A stretch of DNA of 64,000 bases from JAVVHH01 sp963848035 (GCA_963848035.1 CAWKCD010000001.1:4030001-4094000), one strand, 5' to 3'. Shown: positions 19,749-29,073, numbered from the stretch's first letter. A program made the numbers and translations. Notes: generated by a model from the sequence alone, not told the origin.

Positions 19749-20909
19749 GCGGCGGGCCTCGTTCGCTTGCTCTCCGTGCGCAACTGTCCGCAGGCCGCGA
19801 GGATGTCGCGTCCGCGAGGCGCGCGGATCGGTGAGGCGAAGCCGGCGTCCTGGACGATCCGGGAGAATTTCTCGAGCTGCTCGCGCGTGCTCGGCTCGTA
19901 GGCGCTGCCGGGCCACGGATTGAATGGGATCAGGTTCACCTTCGCCGGGATGCCCGCGATCAGCCGAACCAGCGCATGCGCCTCCGCCTCGCTGTCGTTG
20001 ACGTCGCGGAGCATGACGTATTCGAACGTGATCCGCCGCGCGTTGCTCGAGCCGGGATAGCGCCGGCACGCCGCGATCAGCTCCGCGATGGGATATTTGC
20101 GGTTCAGCGGCACCAACTCGTCTCGCAACTCGTCGCGAACGGCATGCAGCGACACCGCCAGATTGACTCCGAGTTCCTCACCACACCGATCCATCATCGG
20201 CACCACGCCCGACGTGCTCAGCGTGATCCGCCGGCGGGAAAGGCCGATGCCCTCGCCATCCATCACGATGCGCATCGCCTTGGCGACGTTCTCGAAGTTG
20301 TAGAGCGGCTCGCCCATCCCCATCAGCACGATGGTCGAGAGCAGGCGAGGGACCTCCCCCTGCGGGCTAGGCCACTCGCCATAGGTGTCACGCGCGGCCA
20401 TGAACTGCCCGACGATCTCGGCTGCGCCGAGGTTCCGCACCAACGCCTGTGTTCCGGTGTGGCAGAACCGGCACGACAGGGTGCAGCCGACCTGGCTGCT
20501 GATGCAAACGGCGCCGCGGTCCTCGTGCCGGTCGGGAATGTAGACCGTCTCGGCCTCCTGGCCGTCGCGGAAACGGAACAGCCATTTCCGTGTGCCGTCC
20601 GTGCTCTCCTGCGCGACCGCCGTCTCGGGCCGTCCGATCACGAAACGCTCGGCCAAGCGATGCTGCAGCGGCCGCGCGATGCTGGACATGCGCGTGAAAT
20701 CCGTCACGCCCTGATGATAGATCCAATGCCAAAGCTGCTTGGCGCGGAACGCCTTCTCGCCGATCTCCTCGAGTGCCTGCACCAACTCGTCGCGGGACAT
20801 GCCGACCAACTCGCGCCGGCCGTCGGCCAGTTGCGGCGGCCGGCGGGTTGAACAGCGCGGATTTCGCGAGGATCCGGACCCGCTCCGCCTCGGAGAGGGC
20901 GACGGTCAT
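19745..20909 (-). CDS. rlmN: 23S rRNA A2503 / tRNA A37 C2-methyltransferase RlmN (frameshifted near N-terminus)
   Basis: Radical-SAM enzyme that methylates C2 of adenosine in 23S rRNA and some tRNAs. CISSQVGCTLSCRFCHTGTQ holds the CxxxCxxC cluster, LMGMGEPLYNFENV the GGEP-like motif, and the resolving/methyl-carrying cysteines are at the CISS and AACGQLR positions. FRAKQLWHWIYHQGVTDFTRM is the N-terminal accessory domain. I extend the start to ATG 20909 (TVALSEAERVRILAKSALFN), since the real N-terminus is in another frame split off by one extra base near 20836-20843. Corrected length is about 388 residues. It overlaps the IalB stop by four bases. Confidence 0.92.
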
Positions 20910-21457
20910 CGCGACGGACAGGCTTTCACGATCGCCGCATACGCTTGGCTGAAACCGCGCAGGCTGAACGTATCGACGACACCCTGGCCGCGAGGACCCG
21001 GCGAGCGCGCCTGCGCCTGATGCCCCTTGCTGAACAAGGTCGCCGCGGCGCGGCCATCTCGCGCAAAAGCCGAGCGTCCGGATGTGTAGAACGGCAGCGT
21101 CACGCCATCCGACACCACCTCGACCTCGGCATTGCCGGGATAGTTGAACCCGGCCGTCAGCGCGACGGCATCGCGCCCGCCGCCGCGTTCCGTCACCGTC
21201 AGCACGACATCGCCGCGGCCGGGCAGGGCAGGGCTCGATCCGATCGGACGGGTGAAGGCGTAGCAAACGGGTTGACCGCCTTCCTGATGCGTCGCGGCCT
21301 GCCAATCGTCCCACTTTCCGATCCGTTTCGGCCCGGTCGACGTTGCGGGATGCCGCGCCGCGTGCGGCGCAGGATGGGCCATTCGCGCCCCGGCGACGGC
21401 AGAACCGACGTAAAGGAGGGCGAGGGTCGCGAGAAAGGAGGCGAAAAGTGTTCGCAT
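20906..21457 (-). CDS. Invasion-associated locus B (IalB) family periplasmic protein
   Basis: A 183-residue secreted protein of the IalB family, common in alphaproteobacteria and first named in Bartonella. ATG 21457 opens a signal peptide (RTLFASFLATLALLYVGSAVAG). The domain has KRIGKWDDWQAATH, VCYAFTRP with the family Cys, DVVLTVTERGGGRDAVALTA, SDGVTLPFYTSGRSAFA and GVVDTFSLRGFSQAYAAIVKAC with the partner Cys near the end. The biochemical function is unknown; in free-living species it is unrelated to invasion. It is first in the rlmN-DUF1674 leftward run, 53 bases downstream of the methyltransferase gene. Confidence 0.85.
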   Translation of the reverse strand: MRTLFASFLATLALLYVGSAVAGARMAHPAPHAARHPATSTGPKRIGKWDDWQAATHQEGGQPVCYAFTRPIGSSPALPGRGDVVLTVTERGGGRDAVALTAGFNYPGNAEVEVVSDGVTLPFYTSGRSAFARDGRAAATLFSKGHQAQARSPGPRGQGVVDTFSLRGFSQAYAAIVKACPSR

Positions 21458-21510
21458 CCGCGACACATATGGCGGGCTGGCCACCGGAGCAAGCGGGCAG
21501 GGGCGTGGCC

Positions 21511-22125
21511 TCATTCGTCGCCCCGCTCCGGCTCGGCCGCGAGCCAGTCCGGTATGGTGCGGCGGAACCGCGGATCGCCGTGGCCCATCGGCCGCTCCAA
21601 CGGCGCCACGGGGCCGCCGCTAGCGACCGGCCGCTCCGCGAATCGGCCATGGCTGAGCAGCCGGTCGTAAAGCACCAGCGCGCCGGCGACCGCGAGATTG
21701 AGCGCGAATCGCGTGGGGATCCGGACAACGTGCCGGCACCGCGCCAACATCGCGTCCGACAATCCCGACCGCTCCGGCCCGAGCACGTAGGCGGCGTTGA
21801 GCGGGTGCCGGAACGACGGCAGATCCACCGCGTCGTCCAGCAGCTCGATCCCGACCAGGACGCACTCCCGCGGCAACTGCAGCGCCTCGACATCGGGAAA
21901 CCGCCACAACGGCACGTGCGCGGGCGTGTCCGAGGTGTCGGACCGGCGTGCTTCGCGCGAATCCCATCCCGCGCCGACCGTGAAGCAGAATGCGGCGCCG
22001 AACCCATGCGCCGTGCGCAGCAGCGCGCCGACATTGGCCGATTTCGACACGCCCTCGGCGCCGATCCCACAATAGCCGCGTACTGTCCTGGCCGGATGCA
22101 TCGCCGCGAAGTATGCGTTCGCCAT
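21511..22125 (-). CDS. TrmH/SpoU-family RNA 2'-O-methyltransferase
   Basis: SPOUT-fold RNA methyltransferase, 204 residues. Motif 1 is in GIGAEGVSKSANVGALLRTAHGFGA (shown here as the N-G-x-x-R-T-A region), motif 2 is YVLGPERSGLSD and motif 3 is VRIPTRFALNLAVAGALVLY, all in correct order for SAM binding through the trefoil knot. The ATG at 22125 shares its CATG with the start of the divergent gene at 22124, which leaves no room for promoters. The in-frame ATG at 22101, closer to the conserved VRGYCGIGAEG, is an attractive alternative start. The RNA target is not predictable. Confidence 0.85.
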   Translation of the reverse strand: MANAYFAAMHPARTVRGYCGIGAEGVSKSANVGALLRTAHGFGAAFCFTVGAGWDSREARRSDTSDTPAHVPLWRFPDVEALQLPRECVLVGIELLDDAVDLPSFRHPLNAAYVLGPERSGLSDAMLARCRHVVRIPTRFALNLAVAGALVLYDRLLSHGRFAERPVASGGPVAPLERPMGHGDPRFRRTIPDWLAAEPERGDE

Positions 22126-23365
22126 GACCGACGCAACCGACGGGCGTCTCGCGGCCCAGTACGAGGCCTACCCCTATCCAAAGCGGGATCCGCGCGAAGA
22201 AGCCAAGCGCCTGGTGATCGGCAGCCCGAGCCACCTTCGCGAGATCGATCACTGGGTATTCGGCGCCGCTCGCCCGCGCAGCGCCGGGCTGCGCGCGTTG
22301 GTGGCCGGCGGCGGCACCGGGGACGGCGCGATCATGCTGGCGCAGCACCTCGCCCGCGACGGCCGACCCGGCGGCGTCACTTACCTCGACCGATCGGCCG
22401 CCGCGCAGGACATCGCCCGAGCTCGAGCGCAGGCGAGGGGGCTCTCGCTGGATTGGCACGGCCTGTCGCTGCTGGACCTGCCCGGCTCCGGGCTCGGACC
22501 GTTCGACTACATCGATTGCTGCGGCGTGCTGCACCATTTGCCGGATCCCGCCGCCGGGCTGCGTGCGCTGCTCTCGGTGCTCGCTCCCGGCGGGGGCTTG
22601 GGCCTGATGGTCTATGCCCCACACGGCCGAACCGGGGTCTACATGCTGCAGGACGCGCTGGCCGCGCTCGCACCGCCTGAGCAGCCACCGGCAACCCGAC
22701 TCGACGTCGCGCGCCGGGCGATGAAGCATTTGCCGGAAACCGCCTGGCTGCGCGCGAACCGCTATTTCGGCGACCACATCGAGGGCGGCGATGCCGGCCT
22801 TTACGACCTGCTGCTCAACCCGCGCGACCGCGCCTACACGGTGCCGCAATTCGACGCGCTGCTGCGCGGCGCGGGCCTACAGGTCACCTGCTGGATGGAG
22901 CCGCTCCGCTATGACCCGGCAGTGTTCCTGCCAGATCCCAAGCTGCGAGCCCGGATCGCTCAACTCGCGCCGCTCGAACGGGCGGCGCTGGCGGAGTCGC
23001 TGGCTGGCAACATGAGCACACACGTCGTCTATTGCGTCCGCAGCGAAGAGGCGCCGGCCGCGCCGGACCCGATGCGTCCCGCCGCGGTTCCCATCGCGCG
23101 TGAGATGCCGGCGGCCGAGATCGCCCGCAACATCCGGCCCGATGGAACGCTGCCCTTCGTCTTCGACGGTCTGCGCGTGCCGATCGCATTGCCGAAGCTC
23201 GCCGGCGCGATCCTGGGGCTCATCGATGGCGAGCGCCCGGTCGGGGAGATACTAGCGGCGCTGCAGGCGAGGGGGGCTGCGCCGGAACTGGCAGAGCGCG
23301 CCTGGCGCGAGACCTACACGCCGCTCGAGCGGGTGAACCGGATATTGCTCGCGCCGCCGCCATGA
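22124..23365 (+). CDS. Class I SAM-dependent methyltransferase, two-domain
   Basis: 413 residues. The N-terminal YEAYPYPKRDPREEAKRL motif is typical of a bacterial group of class I methyltransferases. The SAM-binding loop ALVAGGGTGDGAIMLA is near residues 60-75, YLDRSAAAQDIARARA provides the acidic ribose contact, and YIDCCGVLHHLPDPAAGL is motif IV, followed by LAPGGGLGLMVYAP. The C-terminal 100 residues (EIARNIRPDGTLPF, LIDGERPVGEILAALQ) look like a separate helical PqqD-like module. The substrate is unknown. It overlaps the YdcF gene by four bases, suggesting coupling. Confidence 0.85.
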   Translation: MTDATDGRLAAQYEAYPYPKRDPREEAKRLVIGSPSHLREIDHWVFGAARPRSAGLRALVAGGGTGDGAIMLAQHLARDGRPGGVTYLDRSAAAQDIARARAQARGLSLDWHGLSLLDLPGSGLGPFDYIDCCGVLHHLPDPAAGLRALLSVLAPGGGLGLMVYAPHGRTGVYMLQDALAALAPPEQPPATRLDVARRAMKHLPETAWLRANRYFGDHIEGGDAGLYDLLLNPRDRAYTVPQFDALLRGAGLQVTCWMEPLRYDPAVFLPDPKLRARIAQLAPLERAALAESLAGNMSTHVVYCVRSEEAPAAPDPMRPAAVPIAREMPAAEIARNIRPDGTLPFVFDGLRVPIALPKLAGAILGLIDGERPVGEILAALQARGAAPELAERAWRETYTPLERVNRILLAPPP

Positions 23366-23862
23366 CGCCGACGATCATCATCTTCGGCGCGGCCGTCCGG
23401 CCCGACGGCACGCCAAGCGGGGCGATGCGATCACGGGTCGAAGCGGCGCTCGCCACTGGGCGGGATCATCCGGACGCGATCTTCATGCCGACGGGCGGGC
23501 AGGGACGGTTCGGCAAACCCGAGGCCGATCTGATGGCCGATCTACTCGAAGCCGGCGGCGTCAGCCGGGAGCGAATTGTCCTTGAGCAGACCGGACGCAA
23601 TACGGTCCGCTCGGTCCTGGCCTGCCGGCGTTTGCTGGGAAAGACGCGTTCGACCGTCTATATTGCGACGTCCGGCTATCACATGGCGCGTTGCGTGGTG
23701 CTGCTCCGGCTGGCGGGATTGCGGGCGCAGCCGGGTCATGTGCCGCCGCAAACCGCGAGCCAGGATAGGGTCAAGCGATGGTTTTGGCGGCTGCGCGAAA
23801 TACCGGCCATCCCTGTCGACAGTGCCTGGCTGGTGTTGAGACGGCTGCTTCATCGGCTATAG
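23362..23862 (+). CDS. YdcF/ElyC-family DUF218 protein
   Basis: A 166-residue DUF218 domain protein. It shows TIIIFGAAVRPDGTPS, R-x-R-V-E-A-A-L, FMPTGGQGRFGKPEADLMAD, ILEQTGRNTVRSVLACRR-type segment and YIATSGYHMARCVVLLRLAG, the ordered motifs of this family. Members include ElyC and SanA, linked to envelope integrity; here there is no transmembrane helix, so it is probably cytosolic. Its ATG overlaps the methyltransferase stop, pointing to a shared task that is not identified. Confidence 0.85.
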   Translation: MTPTIIIFGAAVRPDGTPSGAMRSRVEAALATGRDHPDAIFMPTGGQGRFGKPEADLMADLLEAGGVSRERIVLEQTGRNTVRSVLACRRLLGKTRSTVYIATSGYHMARCVVLLRLAGLRAQPGHVPPQTASQDRVKRWFWRLREIPAIPVDSAWLVLRRLLHRL

Positions 23863-23947
23863 CGGACGCTCAACTTCGCCTGATCGGCCGAGATGCGCGT
23901 TTGAAAGCCGAAGCTGCGGCTTAGATTAGAAGCCAAGGAGATCGTCC

Positions 23948-24493
23948 ATGGTCAGCAAAAGTATTTGCAACGCGGTTTTTCTGGCGGGAGCCGCGGCGGC
24001 ACTGGGTGGCTGCGTTGCCGAGGCGCCGCTCAGCGTGGCGCCGGGTCAGGGCAAGACCTACGCCGATTTCCAGCGCGACGACGCCGCCTGCCGCACAGGC
24101 CCGGCGGCACCCGCGACCGGCTCCGTGTCGACCCCGGCCACAGCCACAGCGCAGACCGCCGCCCCAGAGGGCACTTACTACCAGTGCATGGCCGCCAAAG
24201 GTGACATGGTCATCGCGAACCGGGCCGTCGCCTACCCGGCCTATCCGGCTTATGCCGGGTATCCTTATCCGTATGCCTACCCGGCCTACGGATATCCCTT
24301 CGGGTATCCATACGGATATCCATATTCCGCCGCTTATCTTGGGCCCTATGTCGGCCTCGGCGTGGGTATCGGGATCGGCGGCTACTACGGCGGCCGCGGT
24401 TGGCACGGCGGTGACCGCGGCGGTTACCACGGGGGTGGCTACGGCGGCTACCACGGCGGTGGCTACCACGGCGGCGGCGCTATCCGCCGCTGA
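23948..24493 (+). CDS. Lipoprotein with Tyr-Pro and Gly-His repeats
   Basis: A 181-residue predicted lipoprotein. ATG 23948 follows AAGGAGATCGTCC, a strong ribosome site. The signal peptide ends at LGGC (Cys about residue 21). A short domain QGKTYADFQRDDAACR and YYQCMAAKGDMVIA with two Cys resembles the small glycine-zipper-like lipoprotein domain. It is followed by a Tyr/Pro/Ala/Gly region of YPA and GYPY units (about residues 98-132) and a C-terminal tail of GGY-HGG units. The low-complexity half is unusual for the window and suggests an extracytoplasmic, possibly metal-binding (His) tail. No function is assigned. Confidence 0.75.
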   Translation: MVSKSICNAVFLAGAAAALGGCVAEAPLSVAPGQGKTYADFQRDDAACRTGPAAPATGSVSTPATATAQTAAPEGTYYQCMAAKGDMVIANRAVAYPAYPAYAGYPYPYAYPAYGYPFGYPYGYPYSAAYLGPYVGLGVGIGIGGYYGGRGWHGGDRGGYHGGGYGGYHGGGYHGGGAIRR

Positions 24494-24499
24494 ACGCCG

Positions 24500-24929
24500 T
24501 CAGGCTTCGACGGGCTTGGGCGTGCCGTGGATGAACTCGATCAGCCCGAACCCGTCGACACGGTGGAATGAGACCGGAACGCCGCCGAACAGCCGAGCGG
24601 GTTTCTCATCGCCCAGAGACAAGACCCGGTGCCCGGCGGCTTCCATCGACGCCAGCGAGGCGGCCGCGTCATCGGTCTCGAAGCACATGTGATAGATCAT
24701 GTTGCCGCGCTTGATCATCTGGTCGATCGGCGAGGGACCGTGCGCCGGGCCAGATGACCTCGACGTCCGGCATCTGGGCATGATGCCGCATCGCGAGATT
24801 GACGTTCTGCAGCGGATCGAACGCCTGAGCGCCTGGCCCGTAACCGAGCGCCTCGAGGAAGGCGAAGGCGGGATCCGGCGCCGGCACGGCGAGGCCGAGA
24901 TGATGGAACCGCAACCCGAACGCCTGCAT
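24500..24929 (-). CDS. VOC/glyoxalase-superfamily protein (frameshifted)
   Basis: About 143 residues of the vicinal-oxygen-chelate fold: FGLRFHHLGLAVPAPDPAFA with the first metal His, AFLEALGYGPG, NVNLAMRHH, DVEVIWPA-HGPSPIDQMI, IYHMCFETDDAAASLASMEA with the second His, and GFGLIEFIHG with the acidic ligand. One extra base near 24744-24749 splits the frame after the DVEVIWP strand. The pattern is close to methylmalonyl-CoA epimerase-like or glyoxalase-type proteins but the substrate is undetermined. It lies 56 bases downstream of the MBL hydrolase gene on the same strand. Confidence 0.78.
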
Positions 24930-24985
24930 AGAAAATCTCCGAAGACGCTATAACGCCAATTATGGAAAGTCAGATCCGGGCCCCG

Positions 24986-25780
24986 TTAGTCCGCGATCTC
25001 GAGAACCAGTCCGTCATAGCCGGGTTCGATCCCCGCGGGCAGCCGCTGCATCAGCCAAGCCCAGTCGATGTCATACCCCATATGGGTCAGGACCATGCGG
25101 CGCGGTTTGACCTGTTCGTACCAAGCGATCACCTGATCGACGTTCGCATGCGTCGTGTGCCGCTGCCGCTGGAAGCAGTCGACGACCCAGGTGTCGATGC
25201 CCGCGAGGCTCGACAACGTCGACTCGGTGAGCGTGACCACGTCCGTCGAGTACGCGAAGCCACCGACGCGCAGCCCCATCGTGGGCAGGAAGCCGTGATC
25301 CTGCTCGAACGTGTTCAGGCGCATGCCGCAGGTCTCGATGTCGTCACCGAAGTTGATCACGCGCGGCGCAAGCACCGGCCGGAAGAAATGCGGCGGCGTC
25401 CATTCTTTGAAGGCGTAGTCGAACCGCCGCTGCAGTTCGGTCATGGTGCGCGCTTCCAGGAAGATCTCGATCGGCCGCTTCACGAGCCGGTTCAGGATCC
25501 GGATATCGTCGATCCCCAGCACATGGTCGGCGTGTGCGTGGGTGAACAGGATCGTGTCGATCCGCGGAATGCCGCACGCCAGGAGCTGGCTGCGCATGTC
25601 CGGCGACGAATCCACCAGCAGGCGCTCACCGCTGGGTCCCTCGATGACGATGCTGGACCGTGTGCGGCGATTGCGCGGCTCGGCCGGATCGCAAGCGCCC
25701 CAATCTCCGGTGCCGTCGGCGCCGCCGAGCTGCGGCACTCCGGCGGAACCGCCGCAACCGAGCATGACGACCTTGGGCAT
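24986..25780 (-). CDS. MBL-fold metallohydrolase (PhnP-like)
   Basis: A 264-residue metallo-beta-lactamase-fold phosphodiesterase. MLGCGGSAGVPQLGG at the N-terminus and CDPAEPRNRRTRSSI, then DSSPDMRSQLLA, the metal motif THAHADHVLGIDDIR (HxHxDH) near residue 78, YSTDVVTLTES and the late His in VLTHMGYDID are all present. This is the PhnP/tRNase-Z-like group often found beside tatD in alphaproteobacteria, usually annotated as a phosphoribosyl 1,2-cyclic phosphate phosphodiesterase; no other phn genes are here, so its substrate is open. It starts 2 bases from the tatD stop. Confidence 0.88.
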   Translation of the reverse strand: MPKVVMLGCGGSAGVPQLGGADGTGDWGACDPAEPRNRRTRSSIVIEGPSGERLLVDSSPDMRSQLLACGIPRIDTILFTHAHADHVLGIDDIRILNRLVKRPIEIFLEARTMTELQRRFDYAFKEWTPPHFFRPVLAPRVINFGDDIETCGMRLNTFEQDHGFLPTMGLRVGGFAYSTDVVTLTESTLSSLAGIDTWVVDCFQRQRHTTHANVDQVIAWYEQVKPRRMVLTHMGYDIDWAWLMQRLPAGIEPGYDGLVLEIAD

Positions 25781-25782
25781 CG

Positions 25783-26557
25783 TCAGGCGGTCCGCGCGAA
25801 CAAACGCCGGAAATTGGCTGTCGTCACTTCGCCCAGTTTCTCGAACGACATACCTTTGACATCAGCAAGTTGCTGAGCGGTGTGCGCCACGAACGCCGGT
25901 TCGTTGCGCTTGCCCCGATGCGGCACTGGCGCGAGGTATGGCGCATCGGTCTCCACGAGCAGACGGTCATCCGGGATATCGCGCGCGATATCCCGCAATT
26001 CGTTGGATTTCGGGAAAGTCAGCATCCCCGAGAAACTGACATAGCCGCCGAGCCGCAGTGCCGCCTCGGCAAGCGGTCTGCCGGAGCTGAAACAGTGCAG
26101 GAGCAGCTGGTAAGGACCGCCCTCATCCCATTCATCTTGCAGGATCGACGCAATATCCTCATCCGCCGCCCGCGCATGGATCACCAACGGCAGCCCGGTC
26201 ATCCGCGCCGCCCGTATGTGCTGGCGGAACGAGTTCCTGCTGCGCTTGTTGCGGCGCCCGCTTGTAGAAGTAGTCCAAGCCCGACTCACCGATCCCGACG
26301 ACCTTCGGATGAGTTGCCAGCGCGGCAATGCTGGCCGCCTCCGGCGTCGGTTCCTCGCCGGCATTGTTCGGGTGCAGCCCGACGGTGCACCACAGCCCGT
26401 CTCGCTTGGCGACGATGTCGAGCAGGTGTCGGGACTGCCCGATCCGCGTACCGATCGTGACCATCTCGCCGATGCCGGCCGCCATGGCCCGCTCGACGAC
26501 CGCGTCGCGCTCCTCCTCTGGAAACATGTCCAAGTGAAAGTGAGAATCGATCAGCAT
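25783..26557 (-). CDS. tatD: TatD-family metal-dependent hydrolase (frameshifted)
   Basis: TIM-barrel DNase/deoxyribonuclease of the TatD family, about 258 residues. ATG 26557 gives LIDSHFHLDMF (HxH metal motif), GEMVTIGTRI, TVGLHPNNAG and GIGESGLDYFY with the metal Glu. After one extra base near 26251-26256 follow the next frame's MTGLPLVIHARAADEDI, LLLHCFSSGRPLAEAALRLG and LLVETDAPYLAP with the catalytic Asp. The start at 26557 was chosen over the longer open frame because the family begins at MLIDSHFH. It is in the metG operon, 7 bases after its stop. Confidence 0.9.
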
Positions 26558-26564
26558 CAACGAC

Positions 26565-28103
26565 CTAAGCGTCCTCGCCCACATACCGTGGAAAAATCCC
26601 TTGCGGCGCCGGCAGCTGCACGCCGCCCGGTAGCGGGACCGTCAAAGCAGCGAACTGTCGCGCGTCCGCGGGGATGCCGAGTTGGTCGAGCAGCCGCTCC
26701 ATGCTGTCGGGCAAGTACGGCGACAGCACCGTCGCGATCACGCGCAGCACATCGGCCAACACCCGCAGCACCGCCTCCATCCGCGCCGGGTCGGTCTTGC
26801 GCAAGGCCCATGGCGCCTGGTGATCGACATAGGCATTCGCCGAGCGGATCACTTTCCACACTTCTTCGAGCGCCTCGCCAAGCGCCATGCGCGCCATCAT
26901 CGGCCGCAGCGAGCCCGGCAGCGCCTCGGCAGCCGATAGCAGTGCCCGATCCTCGTCGGTCGCGTCCCCCCTGCCCGGCAACACGCCGCCCAAGTTTCGC
27001 GCAATCTGCGACAACGTTCGTTGCGCCAGATTGCCGAGGTCGTTCGCCAACTCGGTGTTCAGCCGCCGGATCAGCGCCGCATCGCTGAAATCGCCGTCGC
27101 TCCCGAACGGAACCTCCCGCAGCACGAAGAAGCGCACCGCATCGAGACCGTATTTCTCGACCAGGGCGATCCCGTCGATCGCGTTCCCGACCGACTTGCT
27201 CATCTTCTCGCCCCGGGCCGTCCACCAGCCATGGGCCACGATCCGCCGCGGCGGCGCCAGACCGGCCGCCATCAGCACCGCCGGCCAGATCACCGCGTGG
27301 AAGCGGATGATATCCTTCCCGACTACATGGATATCCGCCGGCCAGAACCGCCAGAGATCGGCACTCTCGTCGGGGAAGCCGCAGACGGTGACGTAGTTGA
27401 TCAGCGCGTCGAGCCACACGTACATGACGTGCGCCGCGTCGTCCGGCACCGGCACGCCCCAGGTCAGCCCGGTCCGGCTGATCGCCAAATCGTTCAGCCC
27501 GCCCTTCACGAAGCTGACCACCTCGTTGCGCCGCGTCCCCGGCAGGATCCGGTCCGGCTCGGCGTCGTAATACGCCAGCAGCCGCTCGCCCCAGGCGGAC
27601 AGTTTGAAGAAATAACTCGGCTCGCGCATCCACTCCACGGGTGCGCCGGTCGGAGCGAGCTTTGCGCCATCCGGTCCGGCGGTCAGTTCGTCCGCGCTAT
27701 AGAACGTCTCGTCCCGGACCGCGTACCATCCCTCGTAGTGCCCGAGATAGATGTCGCCGGAGGCGCGCAGCCTACGCCAGATCTCCTGGCACGCGGCCGC
27801 ATGGCGCGGTTCGGTGGTCCGGATGAACACGTCGTTGGACAGGTTCATGATCCGCCCCAACTCGCGGAACTTACCCGAAACATCGTCGACGAATTGCTGC
27901 GGCGCCATCCCCGCATCCAGCGCCGCCTTCTCGACCTTGCCGCCGTGCTCGTCGGTACCGGTCGCGAACAGCACGTCCATCCCGTCAAGACGCTGCCAGC
28001 GCGCCACCGTGTCGGCGGCGATCGAGGTGTAGGCGTGCCCGAGATGCGGCGCGCCGTTCACGTAGTAGATCGGGGTGGTGATGTAGAACGTTTTATCGTG
28101 CAT
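26565..28103 (-). CDS. metG: Methionyl-tRNA synthetase
   Basis: Class I aminoacyl-tRNA synthetase that charges tRNA-Met, 512 residues, cytosolic. The Rossmann domain begins with ITTPIYYVNGAPHLGHAYTS (HIGH motif as HLGH), has LFATGTDEHGGKVEKAAL, and ends with the KMSKS loop (ARGEKMSKSVGNAID) near residue 300. The anticodon-binding helical domain includes NTELANDLGNLAQRTL. The zinc knuckle cysteines are absent and there is no C-terminal EMAP-like tRNA-binding domain, as in the short MetG type of alphaproteobacteria. It overlaps the holB stop by 11 bases. Confidence 0.96.
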   Translation of the reverse strand: MHDKTFYITTPIYYVNGAPHLGHAYTSIAADTVARWQRLDGMDVLFATGTDEHGGKVEKAALDAGMAPQQFVDDVSGKFRELGRIMNLSNDVFIRTTEPRHAAACQEIWRRLRASGDIYLGHYEGWYAVRDETFYSADELTAGPDGAKLAPTGAPVEWMREPSYFFKLSAWGERLLAYYDAEPDRILPGTRRNEVVSFVKGGLNDLAISRTGLTWGVPVPDDAAHVMYVWLDALINYVTVCGFPDESADLWRFWPADIHVVGKDIIRFHAVIWPAVLMAAGLAPPRRIVAHGWWTARGEKMSKSVGNAIDGIALVEKYGLDAVRFFVLREVPFGSDGDFSDAALIRRLNTELANDLGNLAQRTLSQIARNLGGVLPGRGDATDEDRALLSAAEALPGSLRPMMARMALGEALEEVWKVIRSANAYVDHQAPWALRKTDPARMEAVLRVLADVLRVIATVLSPYLPDSMERLLDQLGIPADARQFAALTVPLPGGVQLPAPQGIFPRYVGEDA

Positions 28104-29073
28104 TCAGAAGGTCCAGGCCGGCGACGATCGCGTGCCGCTTATCCAAGTTGGAGCGCTCGGTCTCCTCTTGAAGGCGGCCTAGCGCGTGCCACACTTCGCC
28201 CCACTCGACTAGGGGGCGCAGCCCGGTCAGCCGATCACCCCTGCCCCGCGCCGCCTCGCGCAACCGCGTGCCGAGCCGGTCCCGCAACAGGTTCATGAAC
28301 GTCGTATAGCCGGTCTCGGCGCGCGTCAGCCGGTCAGCCACCTCGTAGGCGCGGGTGATCGCGATCGAGGGCGCCGCCTGCAGCACCTCGTCCACCAGCT
28401 CCGCGATCGCGATCCCGCCCTCCTGCGCCAGCAACACCGCCTGCCCCGGCGACCCGCCCGACAGCCCGATCAACCCGGCTCGCGTCCCAGGATCCTGATC
28501 CGGCAGCGCACGAAGCAGCACCTGCGCCATATCCGCATCGCCCAGCGTCCGAAGCGGCAGCCGCCGGCATCGGCTGCGGATCGTCGGCAGCAAGCGGCCC
28601 GGCGCCGCCGACGTCAGCAGCAGGACCGCGCGCGCCGGCGGCTCCTCCAGCACCTTCAGCACCGCGTTCGCCGCGTTCCGGTTGAGATGCTCGGCGCCGT
28701 CCACGACGACCACGCGCCAACCGCCTTCCGCCGAGGTCAGCCGCAGGAAACCGGCAATGTCCCGCGCGCCCTCGATGACGATCTCGGTCCGCTGCCGTTT
28801 GCGCTTCTCGTCGAACTCGCGCTCGATCGTCAGCAGGTCGGCGTGCGTGGCGCGCGCCACGCGCCGAAACGTCGGGTTTGCCGGGTCGTTCGGTGCGCCC
28901 TGCGTGGTGAGCAAGCGCCGGGCGAACCGGTAGGCCAGCGTCGCCTTGCCGATGCCCTCGGGCCCGGTGATCAGCCAGGCATGGTGCAGCCGCCCACCCT
29001 CGATGGCCGCCGCAAACGCCTGCTCGGCCGTCTCGTGCCCGAACAGGTCAGGGTTCTCGCGCGGATCGATCAC
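28093..29073 (-). CDS. holB: DNA polymerase III subunit delta'
   Basis: AAA+ stator subunit of the clamp loader, 326 residues. IDPRENPDLFGHETAEQAFA opens it, followed by HAWLITGPEGIGKATLAYRF (P-loop), VVVVDGAEHLNRNAANAVLK (Walker B-like), LEEPPARAVLLLTSAAPGRL and PTIRSRCRRLPL (the SRC motif). The C-terminal collar follows. The zinc-binding cysteines of gamma/tau are not visible. It overlaps tmk by four bases and metG by eleven, in the usual tmk-holB-metG order. Confidence 0.93.
   Translation of the reverse strand: MIDPRENPDLFGHETAEQAFAAAIEGGRLHHAWLITGPEGIGKATLAYRFARRLLTTQGAPNDPANPTFRRVARATHADLLTIEREFDEKRKRQRTEIVIEGARDIAGFLRLTSAEGGWRVVVVDGAEHLNRNAANAVLKVLEEPPARAVLLLTSAAPGRLLPTIRSRCRRLPLRTLGDADMAQVLLRALPDQDPGTRAGLIGLSGGSPGQAVLLAQEGGIAIAELVDEVLQAAPSIAITRAYEVADRLTRAETGYTTFMNLLRDRLGTRLREAARGRGDRLTGLRPLVEWGEVWHALGRLQEETERSNLDKRHAIVAGLDLLNAR

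Noticed and set aside
20388..22181. 597-residue minus-strand open frame spanning several genes
   Set aside because: It runs through rlmN, IalB and the RNA methyltransferase in a wrong frame. Only its short segment at about 20850-20909 is real, as the displaced N-terminus of RlmN.
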